This document shows, in pieces, positions 10,490 through 22,100 of a DNA stretch of 56,971 bases. The notes under the pieces are model-generated. The model worked only from the letters and a program-made list of their open reading frames with translations. It was not told the origin of the DNA and ran no database searches. The DNA is from Fomitopsis serialis. Taxonomy: Eukaryota; Basidiomycota; Agaricomycetes; Polyporales; Fomitopsidaceae. Both the position numbers and the translations under genes were made by a program. Position 1 is the first letter of the stretch; the number at the start of each line of letters is the position of its first letter. The stretch is from positions 1-56,971 of the forward strand of contig NW_025955214.1 in the NCBI RefSeq assembly GCF_022376445.1. The letters are read 5' to 3'.

Positions 10490-11910
10490 TCACCAAAAAT
10501 ACGTTGGGGGCGGCTCTCTCGGTATGACCTCCGTTTCAACCTGTAGTCGTGCCATTTCAGCTCTTAGCGATGCCATTTCCGTCCTCAGCTCTGCTTCGAC
10601 ACTAGTGTCCACAGGTCGGGGTGACGCAAGCGCCGTCGCAATCTCTGGTGTTGGAACGAGCTCCGAGTCGAGGGTAAATTGCTCTGTGCGCGAAGCTTTG
10701 ACTTGTTGCTTGAAGTCTCGTACTTCACTCGTAGGGTTGTTGTGGGACGGGGAAGGTTCGGTCGCGGCAAGTGCTGTCGTGTTGTTGAGCGGAAGTGCCG
10801 CCGAAGGCATGCTTGTCTGCAGGCCATGGAGTGAAGCAGCTACTGCTGGATCGGTGGGATTTGGGCGAGTGATGAATGGATCGACACTCGTTTGGTCCAT
10901 CATCTCTGTAGCGTGACGCATGTTCCGTCGTCGCCGCTGATAGACCACGGCGAGACATGCACAGAGCACAATCAAGATGACCCCGCCGATTACCCCCCGG
11001 CGATGGCGCCAGCGGGCGCATCTGCTCGCCAATTAGAAATGTCCTCCAAATCACAAAATCGCAGGTGTATGCCACTTACTGTGGTGACTCAAATTTAAGC
11101 TTGAAGTACCTGTACCGGTTGCGCTGGTGGAAGACGAGGTGCTCAAACTCTCGCTCGTAGTGCTCGTTTGATCTGAGCCGGTTTTCGAGGAAGTGCTCTG
11201 CTCGCTGTCAAAGCTGGGAATCATTAGTATTAGCTCTTCCGGCCTAGTCGACAGCGGATTGGAATTGTACAGGATACGCACTTGTACGTAGCATAGTCGA
11301 ATAGCAGAGTTGATCCCGAGGTTCCTTGCTGCGCCGCCATGGTGAATGTGTGCAACGAGTTATTCAACAAGGAGTTGTCAAAGACGGGTACATGGTAGTC
11401 AAACTCGTATGAGTCTCCGTTGAGGTTTATGGGAAAAGCCGCGTAGCTTGTTTCGCCGTCAAGACTGAAGCTCAGGTTGGTCGGCCACGTTGTCGGTCCT
11501 TGCGACACCATGATAACGAACACGGCAAGCGAGGTCCCTAGACGCATAGAGTTACTACAGAGCTACGACTGTTATCATCTGGTCATCATCGTACCAACGA
11601 AGGTGAATGTGACACCGTGGCCTGCCTTGAAAGGATCATTGGCATCATTGCCACTGCACGTATTCGAGGATGTATCGTGCCAAGTCCCATTGTAGGCTTT
11701 TGATGCGTCAGGCTGGAGGAAACACCCTGAGCAGTCTGGCCCCTGGCTCCAACAGTCAGAGCTGCTGTAATTTGGTATCTCTCCTGTCACAGAGTCGCCG
11801 AATGTATCGTCAATTGTCCGCGTCTCTGCGAAGACAAATACCGAATGAAGCAGAATGAGAAAGAGATGGTGGATGCAAAAGCGCGGCGGCATGCTCTTCA
11901 ATGCAGACAA
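10490..11910 (-). CDS. PPxY receptor-like family, copy 4
   Basis: Four exons: 11595-11910, 11282-11537, 11080-11213, 10490-11024. A signal peptide (PRFCIHHLFLILLHSVFVFA) leads to TRTIDDTFGDSVTG, CWSQGPDCSGC and NGTWHDT; the inner ATG at 11892 is an alternative start. Module 2 is again a 256-bp exon. A Ser/Thr stalk precedes a membrane helix at about 241-262, interrupted in frame at the C6 run 10993-10998. One more base there restores GGVIGGVILIVLCAC and makes exons 1-4 sum to a multiple of three (413 aa). After RRRR the tail has a heptad stretch (LRTEMASLRAEMARLQVE) like copy 2 and ends EPPPTYFW, a PPxY motif. The ectodomain is more diverged than in copies 2 and 3. Confidence 0.8.
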
Positions 11911-12391
11911 TAGAAAAGAACAGGGAGTACGGGGTGGTGTATCGCGTACTGTGCCCCCTTATGACAGTACGATAGTCAATCAGTGACACAGGCTCACAGC
12001 CTCAGAGGACACGTACTTGACATCTTCAAACCGCGCGTGCGACTTTTTATGCGCGGCTGATCGAGGCTGTCTCTTCGAAGGTCGGCAGCACGTCTACATC
12101 CAGAAGAACATATCTGACCTCACGCGCATCGACAGGCACTTTCCTTGGGACAAAAAAGCGCCAGAGAGTCTAGGGGCGATGCATGTCGCCTCTCGGCTCC
12201 TGGTTTGGTAGACGTTCCTACTGAAGATGTCTCATCAGATCTGTCAAATACAATGTCACAGCCTTCGATGAGGGAATGAGAGTCATAATTGTTTCAAAGA
12301 GAAACGTAGACGTACGTGATATAACTCGTTACCACTGACACATCCATCAACGGATGTCAGCGAAGGCGTGTTTGAACATCAACGATAGTCG
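11911..12391. other. Intergenic, nothing recognised
   Basis: Upstream of receptor copy 4. I see neither coding support nor a match to the other repeats. Confidence 0.5.
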
Positions 12392-12778
12392 CTATGCGTT
12401 CAAGAAGTCTGTAGCTTCAGCCTTTCGGTAACGACCGTGACTGTGTTCAGACCGATACCTGCGATACTGGATATCAACTCCGCCTTGGTTGGTCGAGGAA
12501 GGTAGCAAGCTTGAGGGAGTTGGCTCCGGGTCCTGAAGCTCGCGGTTGAGTGATTTCGAAGATTTGAGGCAGCAGGTCGCGAGCCTGTGCGCAGAGCGAG
12601 CGATCTTCCACTCAGGCGTGACAGGAGGGATCACGTCTGCATTATCCGGGTCCCCCGGTGCATGTGCTGATGACGGGACGAAGAGGGAAGTGGCACTGTT
12701 GCGAGTCGAAAGGTCACGGGAATGAAAGGAATCGCTAGGCTTGTCGACGCGCCTCCTTCGCATGCCGTACAATGTCAT
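12392..12778 (-). CDS. Hypothetical 128-aa protein or orphan exon (repeat B copy 2)
   Basis: An open frame that starts MTLYGMRRRRVDKPSDSFHS and is rich in Ser, Arg and Pro. It has a basic patch near the N-terminus and no Cys cluster, resembling the cytoplasmic tail exon of a membrane protein more than a free-standing enzyme. The region is duplicated at 5658-6095, where the frame is broken. I recognise no family. It could be the surviving last exon of a lost receptor-like gene. Confidence 0.35.
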   Translation of the reverse strand: MTLYGMRRRRVDKPSDSFHSRDLSTRNSATSLFVPSSAHAPGDPDNADVIPPVTPEWKIARSAHRLATCCLKSSKSLNRELQDPEPTPSSLLPSSTNQGGVDIQYRRYRSEHSHGRYRKAEATDFLNA

Positions 12779-13232
12779 GCCACTGTACGGATGCTTGTCA
12801 CTGGCGAATCGGGGGATAGTACATACTATACAGCGATCTGTGTTAAGATGGCTTAGCTATGAGTTCCCGAGCCAGCGCCATGCGGCCATCTGGTGGATCT
12901 GCCTATGTGAGTCCGAACATTGTCCGAAAGGATCGCAGGTAGACCCATCTTGAGATGCAGGACGTCCACCAGCGTCGAGCCCGACTGAGAAGATGCGTCG
13001 ATCTGAAATTAGAGCTGTCACCGTCTCGAACTGTCATGCACACTCGGCGATTGGTGCGACTGGGTTATCCGACTGGATATCCTTTCCTCCTCACGGAGCG
13101 AAGGCGATGACCTAGGCAAACAAAGTCAGATTGAGATAAGTTACAACAATGGCAATATCTGAATACCGCACACGCTATGTAACTCACCGTCGCCAATGCT
13201 CAGGCTCTCCACTGAACAGGTATGTTACAGTA

Positions 13233-13330
13233 CTTGTCATGGGAGAACTCAACACACGGAAGGAGTGGATGGGGTCACTGATGCTCTTTGACGGACCATA
13301 CTGACTGGTGTGATATGGACTCATTACTAG
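13233..13330. repeat. Repeat C, copy 2
   Basis: Matches 7826-7930. The gene-free stretch 12779-13456 around it holds nothing else I can identify. Confidence 0.6.
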
Positions 13331-13456
13331 CTACGAATGAAATATTTTAGTGCCCCGACTACACAAAATCCACTCACTCAAAGTCAACGAAGGCTGAAAC
13401 TGAAGTCCGAGTCCAAAACGCGTACCGTGTGCCACGACGACAAACGAGTACGGCTG

Positions 13457-15274
13457 CTACACATACGCAGGAGGCGGCACCATCGTAATCGCCTCCGTCT
13501 GCTCGCGAAGCCTCGCGATCTCCTGCGCCATCTCCTGGCGCAGCGTTGCAATTTGAGTTTGCAAAACCGCCCCGCCCTGCCCCCCGCCCCGCCTCTTCGT
13601 AGACGACGACGCGACGCCACCCTCAATCGACTGCACGCCCGACTCCGGGTGCGCCTGTCCTTCCGACGACGAGGGTAACGCAGGAACATCGTGGTCTTGT
13701 CCATGCCCAGGCCATTCCCCGCCCGTCCGCAAGTAGCTGCCCGAGCTCCGGCGCTTGACCGACCGTGCGTCGACCTCGGCAGAAAGGGAACCAGCCGCGG
13801 AGAGCGTACCCAGGAGGCCCACGCTGCTGACATCGCTGTTCCTGTTTAACATGCGCGGGGTGCCAAGCATGGAGCTGCGTGAAGCGCGAAGGTCGGTCAA
13901 GACCATGAGCGGCTGACTCCGACGCGGCGCCCTTCCCAGCCGGATGCCCGTCTGACCCGTGCCCTCTCGCCTCTTGCCTTTGTCCAGAGGTTGCGTGTAC
14001 GGGTCGTCGCCGTCGCCTTCTCCGTCGTCGAGGGTGGTGTCGTAACGGCTTTTACGGAGGAGGTTAGGCGTGGGCACAACCCGGGCCAGCTTTTTGCGGC
14101 GCATATAGACGACGAGCCCGACGACGAGAATAGCGAGTGTGGCGACGGACGCGCCAGCGGCAGCGCCGGCTACGATTGGTATGTTGATGTGTGAAGCTGG
14201 AGAGTGTGGTTAGTGCGGTCTATAAGGTTGAAAGCTATGACAACATACCGCCGTCCGACCCCAGTGCCGAAGTCACTGTGGTTGTCGCCGGCTGAGTGCT
14301 ATCAGGCGTAGACATGTTCGACGCCGTTGCTGAATTATAGTGAGTGGATCTGCTGTTAGTAGAATAACACAGTACTGACTACTGATATGGGTCGCATGGG
14401 ATGACGAGGATGGCGAGGATGGCTCGGTCTGGCTGCTCGATGATCCACTGCTCCGCGATTCCGAGGATGAAGTCGTGCTCGCTGGCGAAGGAGAATCCGT
14501 GGAGGTTGCACTGGTCGACGACGAAGTGCTCGACGGGCTCGAACTCGTTGAGGTTGTGCTCGTCGGAGACGGAATTTCCGGCATCGGATCCTCGTAGCTT
14601 CAAAATCGCAAGACTTCAGCAACCCAGCATACAGGGAGTGACTGATAACCAGACGTACGTGTACTCAGCATAGTCAAAGAGCAAGACCGATGCGGACGAT
14701 CCTGCTATAGCTGACATCGCGAACGTGTGCTGTTCGTTGCTCAATGACGATTTACTGAATACGTTGACGTTGTACTGGAAGCCATATGTGCTCGCTACCG
14801 GACTTGGTGAGAACGCCGTGTTGCTGATCTCGCCATCGAGAGTGAAGCTCAGGTTGGTCAACCACGCTACCGGGCCTTGAGAAACCATGATACAGTATAC
14901 TGTAAGAGCAGTCCCTAGATAAGAGTGGCTGTGTCAGGACCTCTGCCAGAAGCAGTGATAGATATCGTACCGGTGAAGCTGAAGGTGACGTTATGGCTCG
15001 AGGTGCTACTGACCAACTGGTTGTTGCATACATTGGACGTCGTGTCGTGCCAAGTGCCGTTATGCGCCTTCGACGGATCCGGCTGGAAAGTGCACGCCGA
15101 ACAACCTGGGCCTTCGTTCCAGCAGTCCTCATTGGAGTACACTGGCGTCGCTCCTGTCACGGAGTCGCCGTGCGTGTCGTCGATCGTCCGTATTTCCGCG
15201 CTGGATAGTATGCACTGTAGAACGATAGACAGAAGGAGAACTAAGGAGTGGAATCGGGGGCACGGTGGCGACAT
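13457..15274 (-). CDS. PPxY receptor-like family, copy 5
   Basis: Five exons, 14971-15274, 14659-14914, 14380-14597, 14249-14329 and 13457-14196, sum to 532 aa without correction. The signal peptide is MSPPCPRFHSLVLLLSIVLQ; an upstream in-frame ATG would place residues before it and is not used. Module 1 has CWNEGPGCSAC and NGTWHDTT; module 2 is the 256-bp exon ending FDYAEYT. The stalk is a long Ser/Thr run split by an extra intron. The membrane helix lies near 293-318, followed by RRKK, a long low-complexity tail, a heptad stretch (IATLRQEMAQEIARLREQ) and the terminus VPPPAYV (PPxY). The gene is the inverted sister of copy 6 (53427-55116) with matching exon lengths, and is divergent from the decayed gene at 15398 with 123 bp between starts. 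Confidence 0.85.
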
Positions 15275-15397
15275 CGTCCTCGGCGGAGGTGGGGAAAGCA
15301 AGAGGAGGAAGAGAATGTATCCCCCCCTGTGTCGCAGTAGGGTACTCGTCGACCCAACAGATGTGGACCCATGCGACGGGTCGATTGGATCATCCAA
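15275..15397. promoter_or_regulatory. Divergent promoter between receptor copy 5 and the gene at 15398
   Basis: Only 123 bp separate the two opposed ATG codons. An equivalent spacer of 121 bp lies at 53306-53426 upstream of receptor copy 6, with similar sequence (for example GATCATCCAAATGCC on the decayed-gene side). The start of a third copy is at 56911-56971. No individual binding site could be assigned. Confidence 0.5.
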
Positions 15398-16140
15398 ATG
15401 CCCTCATCGAGTTACAGGCCTGATACGAACAGCCGCATCCGCATCTCAGAATATCAGTGTGCCTACGACGTGGACTGGCTAGAGGACTTCCACGCCGCTG
15501 CTGCACGATACACAGTGCGCTGACTCACATACATTGACGGATGCTCGGCCATGCATCTCACGCGACTGCAAAGAGCCCATGTACGGCGCAGGTGCTCAAG
15601 CACTCAGAATTTCCTGGCCCGGTCAGGGCGACTGATCCAAACTGCCACCCCACGATGGCAAAGTCATTTCCCAGTCGTCTTCTCATCTACGGAGAGGTAA
15701 TTTAAGCACTTAAGAAGCCTGTCAACCGTCAGATAGAGACTCGCACCTCCAGAGGATATGCACTCGCAACGCATGACCAGTGGTCGAAGCAAGCATGGGA
15801 CCCGCGTCGGTCGCGCATATACACAGATTTCCTCCACCGTTTGAGGGCGATGTTCATTCGCAGTATGTCAGAGGCTCTTTCAGCGAGCAGAGATCTGTTC
15901 CAAGCGGACAGAGACGAGTGGTTCATCATGATAGTTCAGACAGTTGAACAAGATATCACTGACCAGTGGACGCAGGACCCCGCCACCACCTGTTCGAGGC
16001 ACTCCGTGTTGCATCGCCTCCTGCATATAAGCTGTTCCTGTACCCCAGTCGAGCCCAAACTTCCATCACATCCTAGGATCATTGTCCCATTTGCAAATGG
16101 TCTTGGTTTTTGGGAACGCGATAGCTGCGCTTGCGCATAC
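15398..16140 (+). pseudogene. Gene D, copy 1: conserved unknown gene, apparently decaying
   Basis: Starts MPSSSYRPDTNSRIRISEYQ and reads 41 codons to a TGA at 15521. Conserved protein then continues: YIDGCSAMHLTRLQRAHVR, then (15728 on) THDQWSKQAWDPRRSRIY and LFQADRDEWFIMIVQTVEQD. The same pieces occur in copy 2 (52600-53305) and copy 3 (56190-56910), but each copy has different in-frame stops or shifts, so an ancestral gene seems to be decaying independently. An intron starting at GTGCGC just before the stop could rescue this copy, so decay here is not proven. No known domain is recognised. The gene is always divergent from a receptor gene. Confidence 0.5.
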
Positions 16141-17035
16141 CGCCTAGCGGCCCACACACGACCAGCGAAGACTCGTCTGTCATTGCTGCAGCCTGTAGAT
16201 TTCCGGCGGATAACAGGCTCAGTGCGAAAGACCAGTAAGCGGCGGTAGTGGTACAGGTGCGAACGCCGTCCACGAGCCCGCCACTCAACCAGAGTCGGGA
16301 CTTCCCCTTTTCGGGATGTGCGCACGCTCAGTTGATCATGACCGCATATATTAATGGTCGGTTCGTAGTTCTAAATGACTCCCAAGCCACTGGCCGTGCA
16401 TCATCGTCACCAAGCTGTCCCGCAAATCAGTTGAGTTGAGTTGCAAAGCACATTGCAGTCACACACGCCCCCATTTCACACCGACACCGCCGTAACCACT
16501 GGCCACACAGAAAAGAAGGAAAACATTTTGCACATTTCGTTCACGACTATCGTACATTTAACAGACTCAAGGCGGGAGGCATCTACAACAGGATAACATA
16601 CACGTACACATACACATTACCAATCGTATCGTCCGACGTCCGACATCCGCCACCCTACAGGGCGGCCAGGCGGGGTGGAAAACGAGAGGGGGTCCGACGA
16701 GCTCGGAAGGTCACTGCACAGAGCGCGCAGCCCGTAGGCTGACAGGACAAGATGTCACGACACACGGAGAGGAGAAACGGAGGTGGGGGGGAGAAATGGG
16801 AAAGCGGTGTCAGCAGTGACGGAGATCAAGTCGACTAGTTTACAGGGTTCGAATTGGTGATGGGAAGGCAAGGACGAAGGCGGGATGGTGCTTTCGGGGG
16901 GCGACGATCTAGATGGTGCAGAAAATGAGAGACGGCGCGGGGATGCCCACAACGAAGACGCGGGAGTAACGTCCGACGAGATGTTGCAGTGCGTGCCGCG
17001 AGCACGCAGTCGGCAAGAGTGGGGTGTGCACCAGC
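16141..17035. other. Intergenic; downstream region of the next gene
   Basis: No gene is visible. 16534-16690 is the source-like copy of the repeat at 7963-8115 and lies downstream of the gene ending at 17036. Minus-strand frames at 16755-17045 look like chance. Confidence 0.5.
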
Positions 17036-18221
17036 TCAATGACAAGTGATAAGGAGTACATTCAACCCCGCGTTCTTGACCGCCTTCACCGGCATCTTCT
17101 TCCCCGCACGTATCTCGCGCATCAGCGAACTGCGGTCATTGTGCATAACGCGGCGGAGGGCATCCAAGCCCTGGCCGCGCACAGCGAGGTAGTCGCGCAC
17201 GTTGAGGAAGACCTGCGACTTGAGGAGAGCCTTCGCCGCGCGCATAGAGTGCGGGAGCGAGGGCAGCGATGGGAACGAGAGGGGCGATGAGGGACTGAAC
17301 GCCGAGGGCAGAGCCCGAGCTCGACGATGAGGGCTTGGAGAAGCCGCAGGTGGGCGGCACCCGACTTCGTAGTAGGGTTAGAGAGGAAACTGGGGAGTAA
17401 GGATCGCTCGATTAGGTGACAGTTTGTCGAGAGATATGCATGACTGACCTGTTGATGAAGCTGACGGCGTCCTGGTACGCCCCTGTCACCGCGAGGTCGC
17501 CTGCCTCGGAGACGTCGTCAACGATCGGACGCTCGCCCAGGCCGGCTTCGGCGGCCTCGGTGCTCTGCGCAGGAGCGGAGGCAGCCGCCCTGTCGGCCTG
17601 CCTCTGCGCCTTCCTGCGCTCCTTCCTCCTCTTCACCCTATCCTTCTTATCCGAGTACGTTGCGTTCATAGACGAGTCTGCGGATGATGCTTGCTCGCGC
17701 TGGGCGGCTGCTATCTTCTTCGCCTTCGACTGCCTGAACTTCCTCGGTTGGACGGTCGGTCCAGCAGAGTGAACCGGATGCATGCCTAGGGCGCGATGAA
17801 GGTTGAAGCGGGTCGCTGTTGGCGCAGTGAGGGGGGTATGGTTGGGGACCCGGGAGATGCTGAGCGACGAGATCGCGGCGGAGAGCTCGGCCTCGATCCC
17901 TCCACGGGAGTCAGAAGACGTAGCATCAGAGCTGGCAGGGGAGCGAGCCCTGCTCATGACGATGTAGTCGCTGTTGTCCGAGAAGACGGCGGGCGACCTG
18001 GCGCGGCTGGGCATTCCGCGCTGGGAGACCATGCCCGAGACGATAGAAGACGATAGGCTTGAGACTCTGTACAGGATCTCGTCCTCGTCCGAGTAGAAAT
18101 CCGAGACGGTGCCGAAGGAATCTGCCCAGGTGCTCGACGCGGCGGACCTGGCCGATATATAATCGTAAGAAGACATTGAGTTTGGGGAAAGCATCCCTGG
18201 GCTAGCGATCCGGGACGACAT
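17036..18221 (-). CDS. Conserved hypothetical protein with low-complexity N-terminus
   Basis: Two exons, 17449-18221 and 17036-17389, separated by a 59-bp intron. The first 250 residues are Ser/Ala-rich with a basic stretch (KKDRVKRRKERRKAQRQAD). The C-terminal 115 residues look folded and helical (NPTTKSGAAHLRLLQALIVE, then RAAKALLKSQVFLNVRDYLA). The two helical parts are in different frames; one extra base in the GGG run at 17313-17315 (CCC on the plus strand) joins them and makes the gene 375 aa, so I treat the break as a sequence artefact. The end KNAGLNVLLITCH is at 17036. I do not recognise a named family or function. Confidence 0.6.
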
Positions 18222-19271
18222 GGCGTGTCGATTATTGGCAAGGCTGTTGGCTTAATGAAAGTGCTAGAAGTAGAGGGACCGCTTGGGCCGGAGATGGAGA
18301 TATGGGATCGGGCGACTGCGGCCAGGACGTCGCGACGGATCCCTGTGAGACGGTCAGCGTCAGGTCAGCGTCGATGTAGTGTGGACAGAGGAGAGAAGAC
18401 GGACGGGTTTAGTATACAAGGAGACGGGGGAGAGCTGCGAGGCCCACACGCGGTGGAGGTGAGGAAGAGAGGAGGCGAGATGGTCTGTGGGCGGAACGCA
18501 CGCACGCAATGCCCTGCCCAGATCCGGAAAGCCGCCAGGCGATAATGTCCGACGCGTGCCCGATCGTCTGCCTGCGCACTGTTCCCCGCGCCAATCTTCC
18601 CCAGCGTGCATCCAGCTTCTCCAACTGAGGCTTCACTCGAGGGCGTGGCCTTCGTGTCATGACGGATATTCTTGTTCAGAGGATATGTTCGAGGCCAAGC
18701 GAGGCAGTGAGCGTGGGCTGAATCGTCATCCGCATAATATTTCCCAAGTCCAGATACGTGGTTCGTGAATCCCTGCCTCGAGTTGTGCGTCGTCAGCGAT
18801 TTGACGCTTCTCTCAAGTCCTCATGGCAGATACGACTGCGTTCCATGATGCGAACCAGATACTGTAATGAACACGCGATCTTGACAATCGAGAACGCAGA
18901 AAGGGTTATGAACGTTGCATGAATCTTCGGTCACTGCAATGGGCAATGATCAGATCAGCGCCGAGTCGCAACACCTCTTGCGATGCACCTGGTGCGAGCA
19001 TGGCAGCGTTACGAGCGTATAACACTTGACTTCAGGAGAGACGTGATCACCGATGCCAATCCAGTACTGCTTCCTATCATCTATATTTTGATCAACTGGC
19101 AAGACAATCTGATCATATATACATACGCAATGCTGTGTCATCCGTTCCGGCACAATACCTAGCGCAGCGAGGTATTGCGCGGGGACGGATGGCAGAGACC
19201 GTCAGTGCACTGTCCTGTCAGTGCAAGACAATCATACGAATGGAGGAGTTATCGAAATCGTGCACAGGCCT
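18222..19271. other. Intergenic between two minus-strand genes
   Basis: This is the upstream region of the gene at 17036-18221 and the downstream region of the RCC1-repeat gene. The open frames here have no family features. Confidence 0.5.
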
Positions 19272-21338
19272 CTATGTGCGAATCTTCCAATACACAACAC
19301 TATTCCCCAGCCAGCCAGCGCCGTCTGCTCAACTTCGACGCCCCTCTTCCACACGTTACCTTGCAAGTCCCGTACCTCATCCGCCTTCCTCCTCCCCAGC
19401 ATGAACCGCGCGCCATTTCCGCCCTGCAACGCCGTCGGCGAAGCGCTGCTTCCGCGCTTCCCGTTCCCGAGTTGGTACTCGTAGTTCGCGCCCCATGAGA
19501 GCAAGTCCCGCCCCGCCGCCCCTGGTCCGCCGTGCGCGAGGGTATCCAGCGTGAGCAGGACATGCCCCGTCGGCGAGACCGATATGTCGTGGGGCATGAT
19601 CGGCTGCAGGTTGTTATGCTTCTCGCTGTCTGCGTCTCGCTTAGCCTCCCCCTTCTGATAGAACGAACAGGACCCACATTCGAGCAGCCCGCTCACGTTG
19701 CGCGTGCGGACTGGGGTGCCCTGCGCGTTACTGAACTGCGCGTTGCCCAGCCCACCGTACTGGCCATTCCCGCACGCCAGTACGTCGATGTACGGCAGCG
19801 CACTGCCGTCCACCCGCTCGACCTTGAAGAACGTTAGGTCCCCAGCCGCGTACACGTCTAGGCACGTCGTGCGCATGCCCGCGGGTGTGGAGCGCCACAG
19901 GATCACCTCCGTCGGCACCGTGATCGTGTCGAGCGTCACCTCCCTGCCCAGACCGATCTGCCTGCACGTTGTCGGAGGATCAGGGTACCCACTAGCCACA
20001 CGCAGAACACGATGCGCACCCAAATTCGTTAGCGCCCCATCCGAGCACCCGTCCAGCCGTCGTCTTCGCGAAGCTGCTCCGCGCACCCGCTGCGATCGCG
20101 TCGACGTCAATGCCCCGCAGCGCGGGCACCTCGAACAGCTTGTCTGCGAATCGGATGCTCCTGTCGTCGAGGCTCGTGAGCAGTTCCGCGTTCGCGCCGT
20201 TCACATCGACAGGCCGAATGGCAGGCGTCGCCTTCGCGTACGGATCTGTGATGGACTTGGGGGTCAGCTCAATCGGGAGACGCGCGTGGCCGAATGCGTG
20301 CTCCGCAGAGGCAGGCGCAGGGATGTCGAACTTCCGGAAGCCAAGTTGTCCGTGCGTGTTGGCCTTGAGTGTCACTGGATGGGCGAACGTGCGCCCAGTG
20401 GACGTCAGCGCGAGTAGATGGTCAGACCCCGCCGCGATGGCGACAAATCTGTGGAGTGTCAGTTACCCAGTAGGATATATGCGCGTAGAAGGCACCCTAC
20501 TTTTCTCTCCGGCCAAGCTTGACGTCCGGGACGATCTGCGCAAAGTCTCTGTCCTCCTCCTCGCCCCATAACCAGCCAGTACCCCACCACGGAGAGCTTG
20601 CAGGCGTTGGCTCACCAGGTCGAAGGGCTTGCTGCGCTGATGCAGAGGAAAGCACGTATATGTGCCCCGATGCAGAAAGCGCATATACCCGCGTCGACGT
20701 CAGTTGCAGTCGAATGATGTTCTGCGCAGAGTAAAGACGTGCCGACCGTGCGACAAACGGGAGCGCACCTTTCCTCGTAACGTCCGTGTGGGCTGTCCTG
20801 ACGAAGAGCCGGGTTTGCCCTCAAAGCCGTCACCCCACTGGTACACGTCCCCCCGTGCGTCGACGCAGGCCGCGTGCCTTTCGTGTAGCCCTAGCTCGCG
20901 TAGCGCAACGTTCTCTAACCAAGCTGCGATGGCCGGTGTGCGTATAGACTCAGCTCCGCTCTCGTCAATTGAGAGGACATGATTCCTGCACATGTTCGCG
21001 CATCTCATCAGCATGTGTACAGTCGCTCTCGACGCGTATTTGGCTACGCACCTGTTGGAACCCCACACGAGTGTCTCAAGCTTGTCCTCGTTCTGCGAGA
21101 ATTGCACAGAGGTCGGCGTAGAGGACTTTTTCTGACTCTCGGATACGGGTGTGGGCGCGTCGTTGTGGACAGTTCCTCGGGTTGAATACCAAAGTGCCCC
21201 GGCCGTCGCAGCGGCCGTCGAGGCTACTAGCAGAGTTCGTCCCGCGGGCCTGACCTTGGTCGGCGCCGACACCGGATTGCCCGAGTGTACGGCGCGAGCT
21301 GCTCGAGAAGTTTTCAGTGCTCTGCTGGATCGAATCAT
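19272..21338 (-). CDS. FMP25: Mitochondrial RCC1-repeat protein, Fmp25-like
   Basis: Five exons: 21052-21338, 20769-20985, 20501-20721, 20020-20448, 19272-19961. The N-terminus is Arg/Ser/Ala-rich with no acidic residues (mitochondrial presequence), then a hydrophobic helix (LLVASTAAATAGALWYST). RCC1-type repeats follow: LVWGSNR, VYQWGDGFEGK, RVLGWGANEFG, LACGNGQYGGLGN, LSWGANYEYQLGNG. This architecture matches yeast Fmp25, an inner-membrane protein needed for respiratory complex III assembly; membership is by architecture only. At the C-terminus the frame slips at the C4 run 19305-19308: with one more base the protein ends GNSVVYWKIRT at 19272 (614 aa); as written it runs on to 19232 with unrelated residues. 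Confidence 0.75.
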
Positions 21339-22100
21339 GATGAAATGTAATGTAGCGTCGATGAGAGGAGAGTATGATGAGGAGGATTGACGATTGAACG
21401 TCGTTGAACGTTGAACAAACTACAATGAATATTCCGAGTCTACGTGAGTGCCAGTGCGTCGACGACCACGTGATCGTTGACGCGTCTGTGGCTCCGAAGG
21501 CTCGCCGTCCGACGTCCGACTCCGAGTCAGTCAAGACGACTTCCCTCTCCCACTCTGCCCACTGTAGCATGGTCTCCGACTGCAGCGAAAACGCGCAATG
21601 CGGTGTATAATTTTGAAGGCACTCTGCGTAAGGTCTGGAAGTCGTAGGCAAGTACATACATGACATAGGGCAATTAACCCCGCGCATGTGAATACTTAAT
21701 TGCAGGTGTTGTGGATGTGTTCCATCTACGTGAAAGTTAGAGTGTACAATAGCCGTGAATATTAATGACATGCCTTCGGCTCGCTATAGATGTGAGGGCG
21801 TGAACGGTGTTGTCTTGTATGCCAATGGTCGTGCTGACGATGGGCTGGGTGTGTGTACTACAGGAAGTGGCAAGTCTGGGGGCTAGTGAAACCCGAAGGC
21901 CTGATGGCTGAGGTTCGCGACGTCACGCCGGGTAGGTCAAGGCGGCACCATCATCACTGAGACGAAATGTATCATATCATAGTACATACAGTCAGTCCGA
22001 CAGATGAAAGCACTTGGTACTGAGCCTGCATAGACAACGAGGGACAGAGACATTTTTACGCTACATAGCAGACAAGGCGGAGCTTGATGCGGGCCCCGGG
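21339..22100. other. Intergenic, nothing recognised
   Basis: Upstream of the RCC1-repeat gene and downstream of BTB copy 2. The 231-codon minus frame that overlaps this region (21076-21771) is an out-of-frame shadow of the RCC1 exon plus spacer. Confidence 0.6.

Noticed and set aside
16848..16862. tRNA B-box-like GGTTCGAATT.
   Set aside because: No matching A box or cloverleaf stems on either side.
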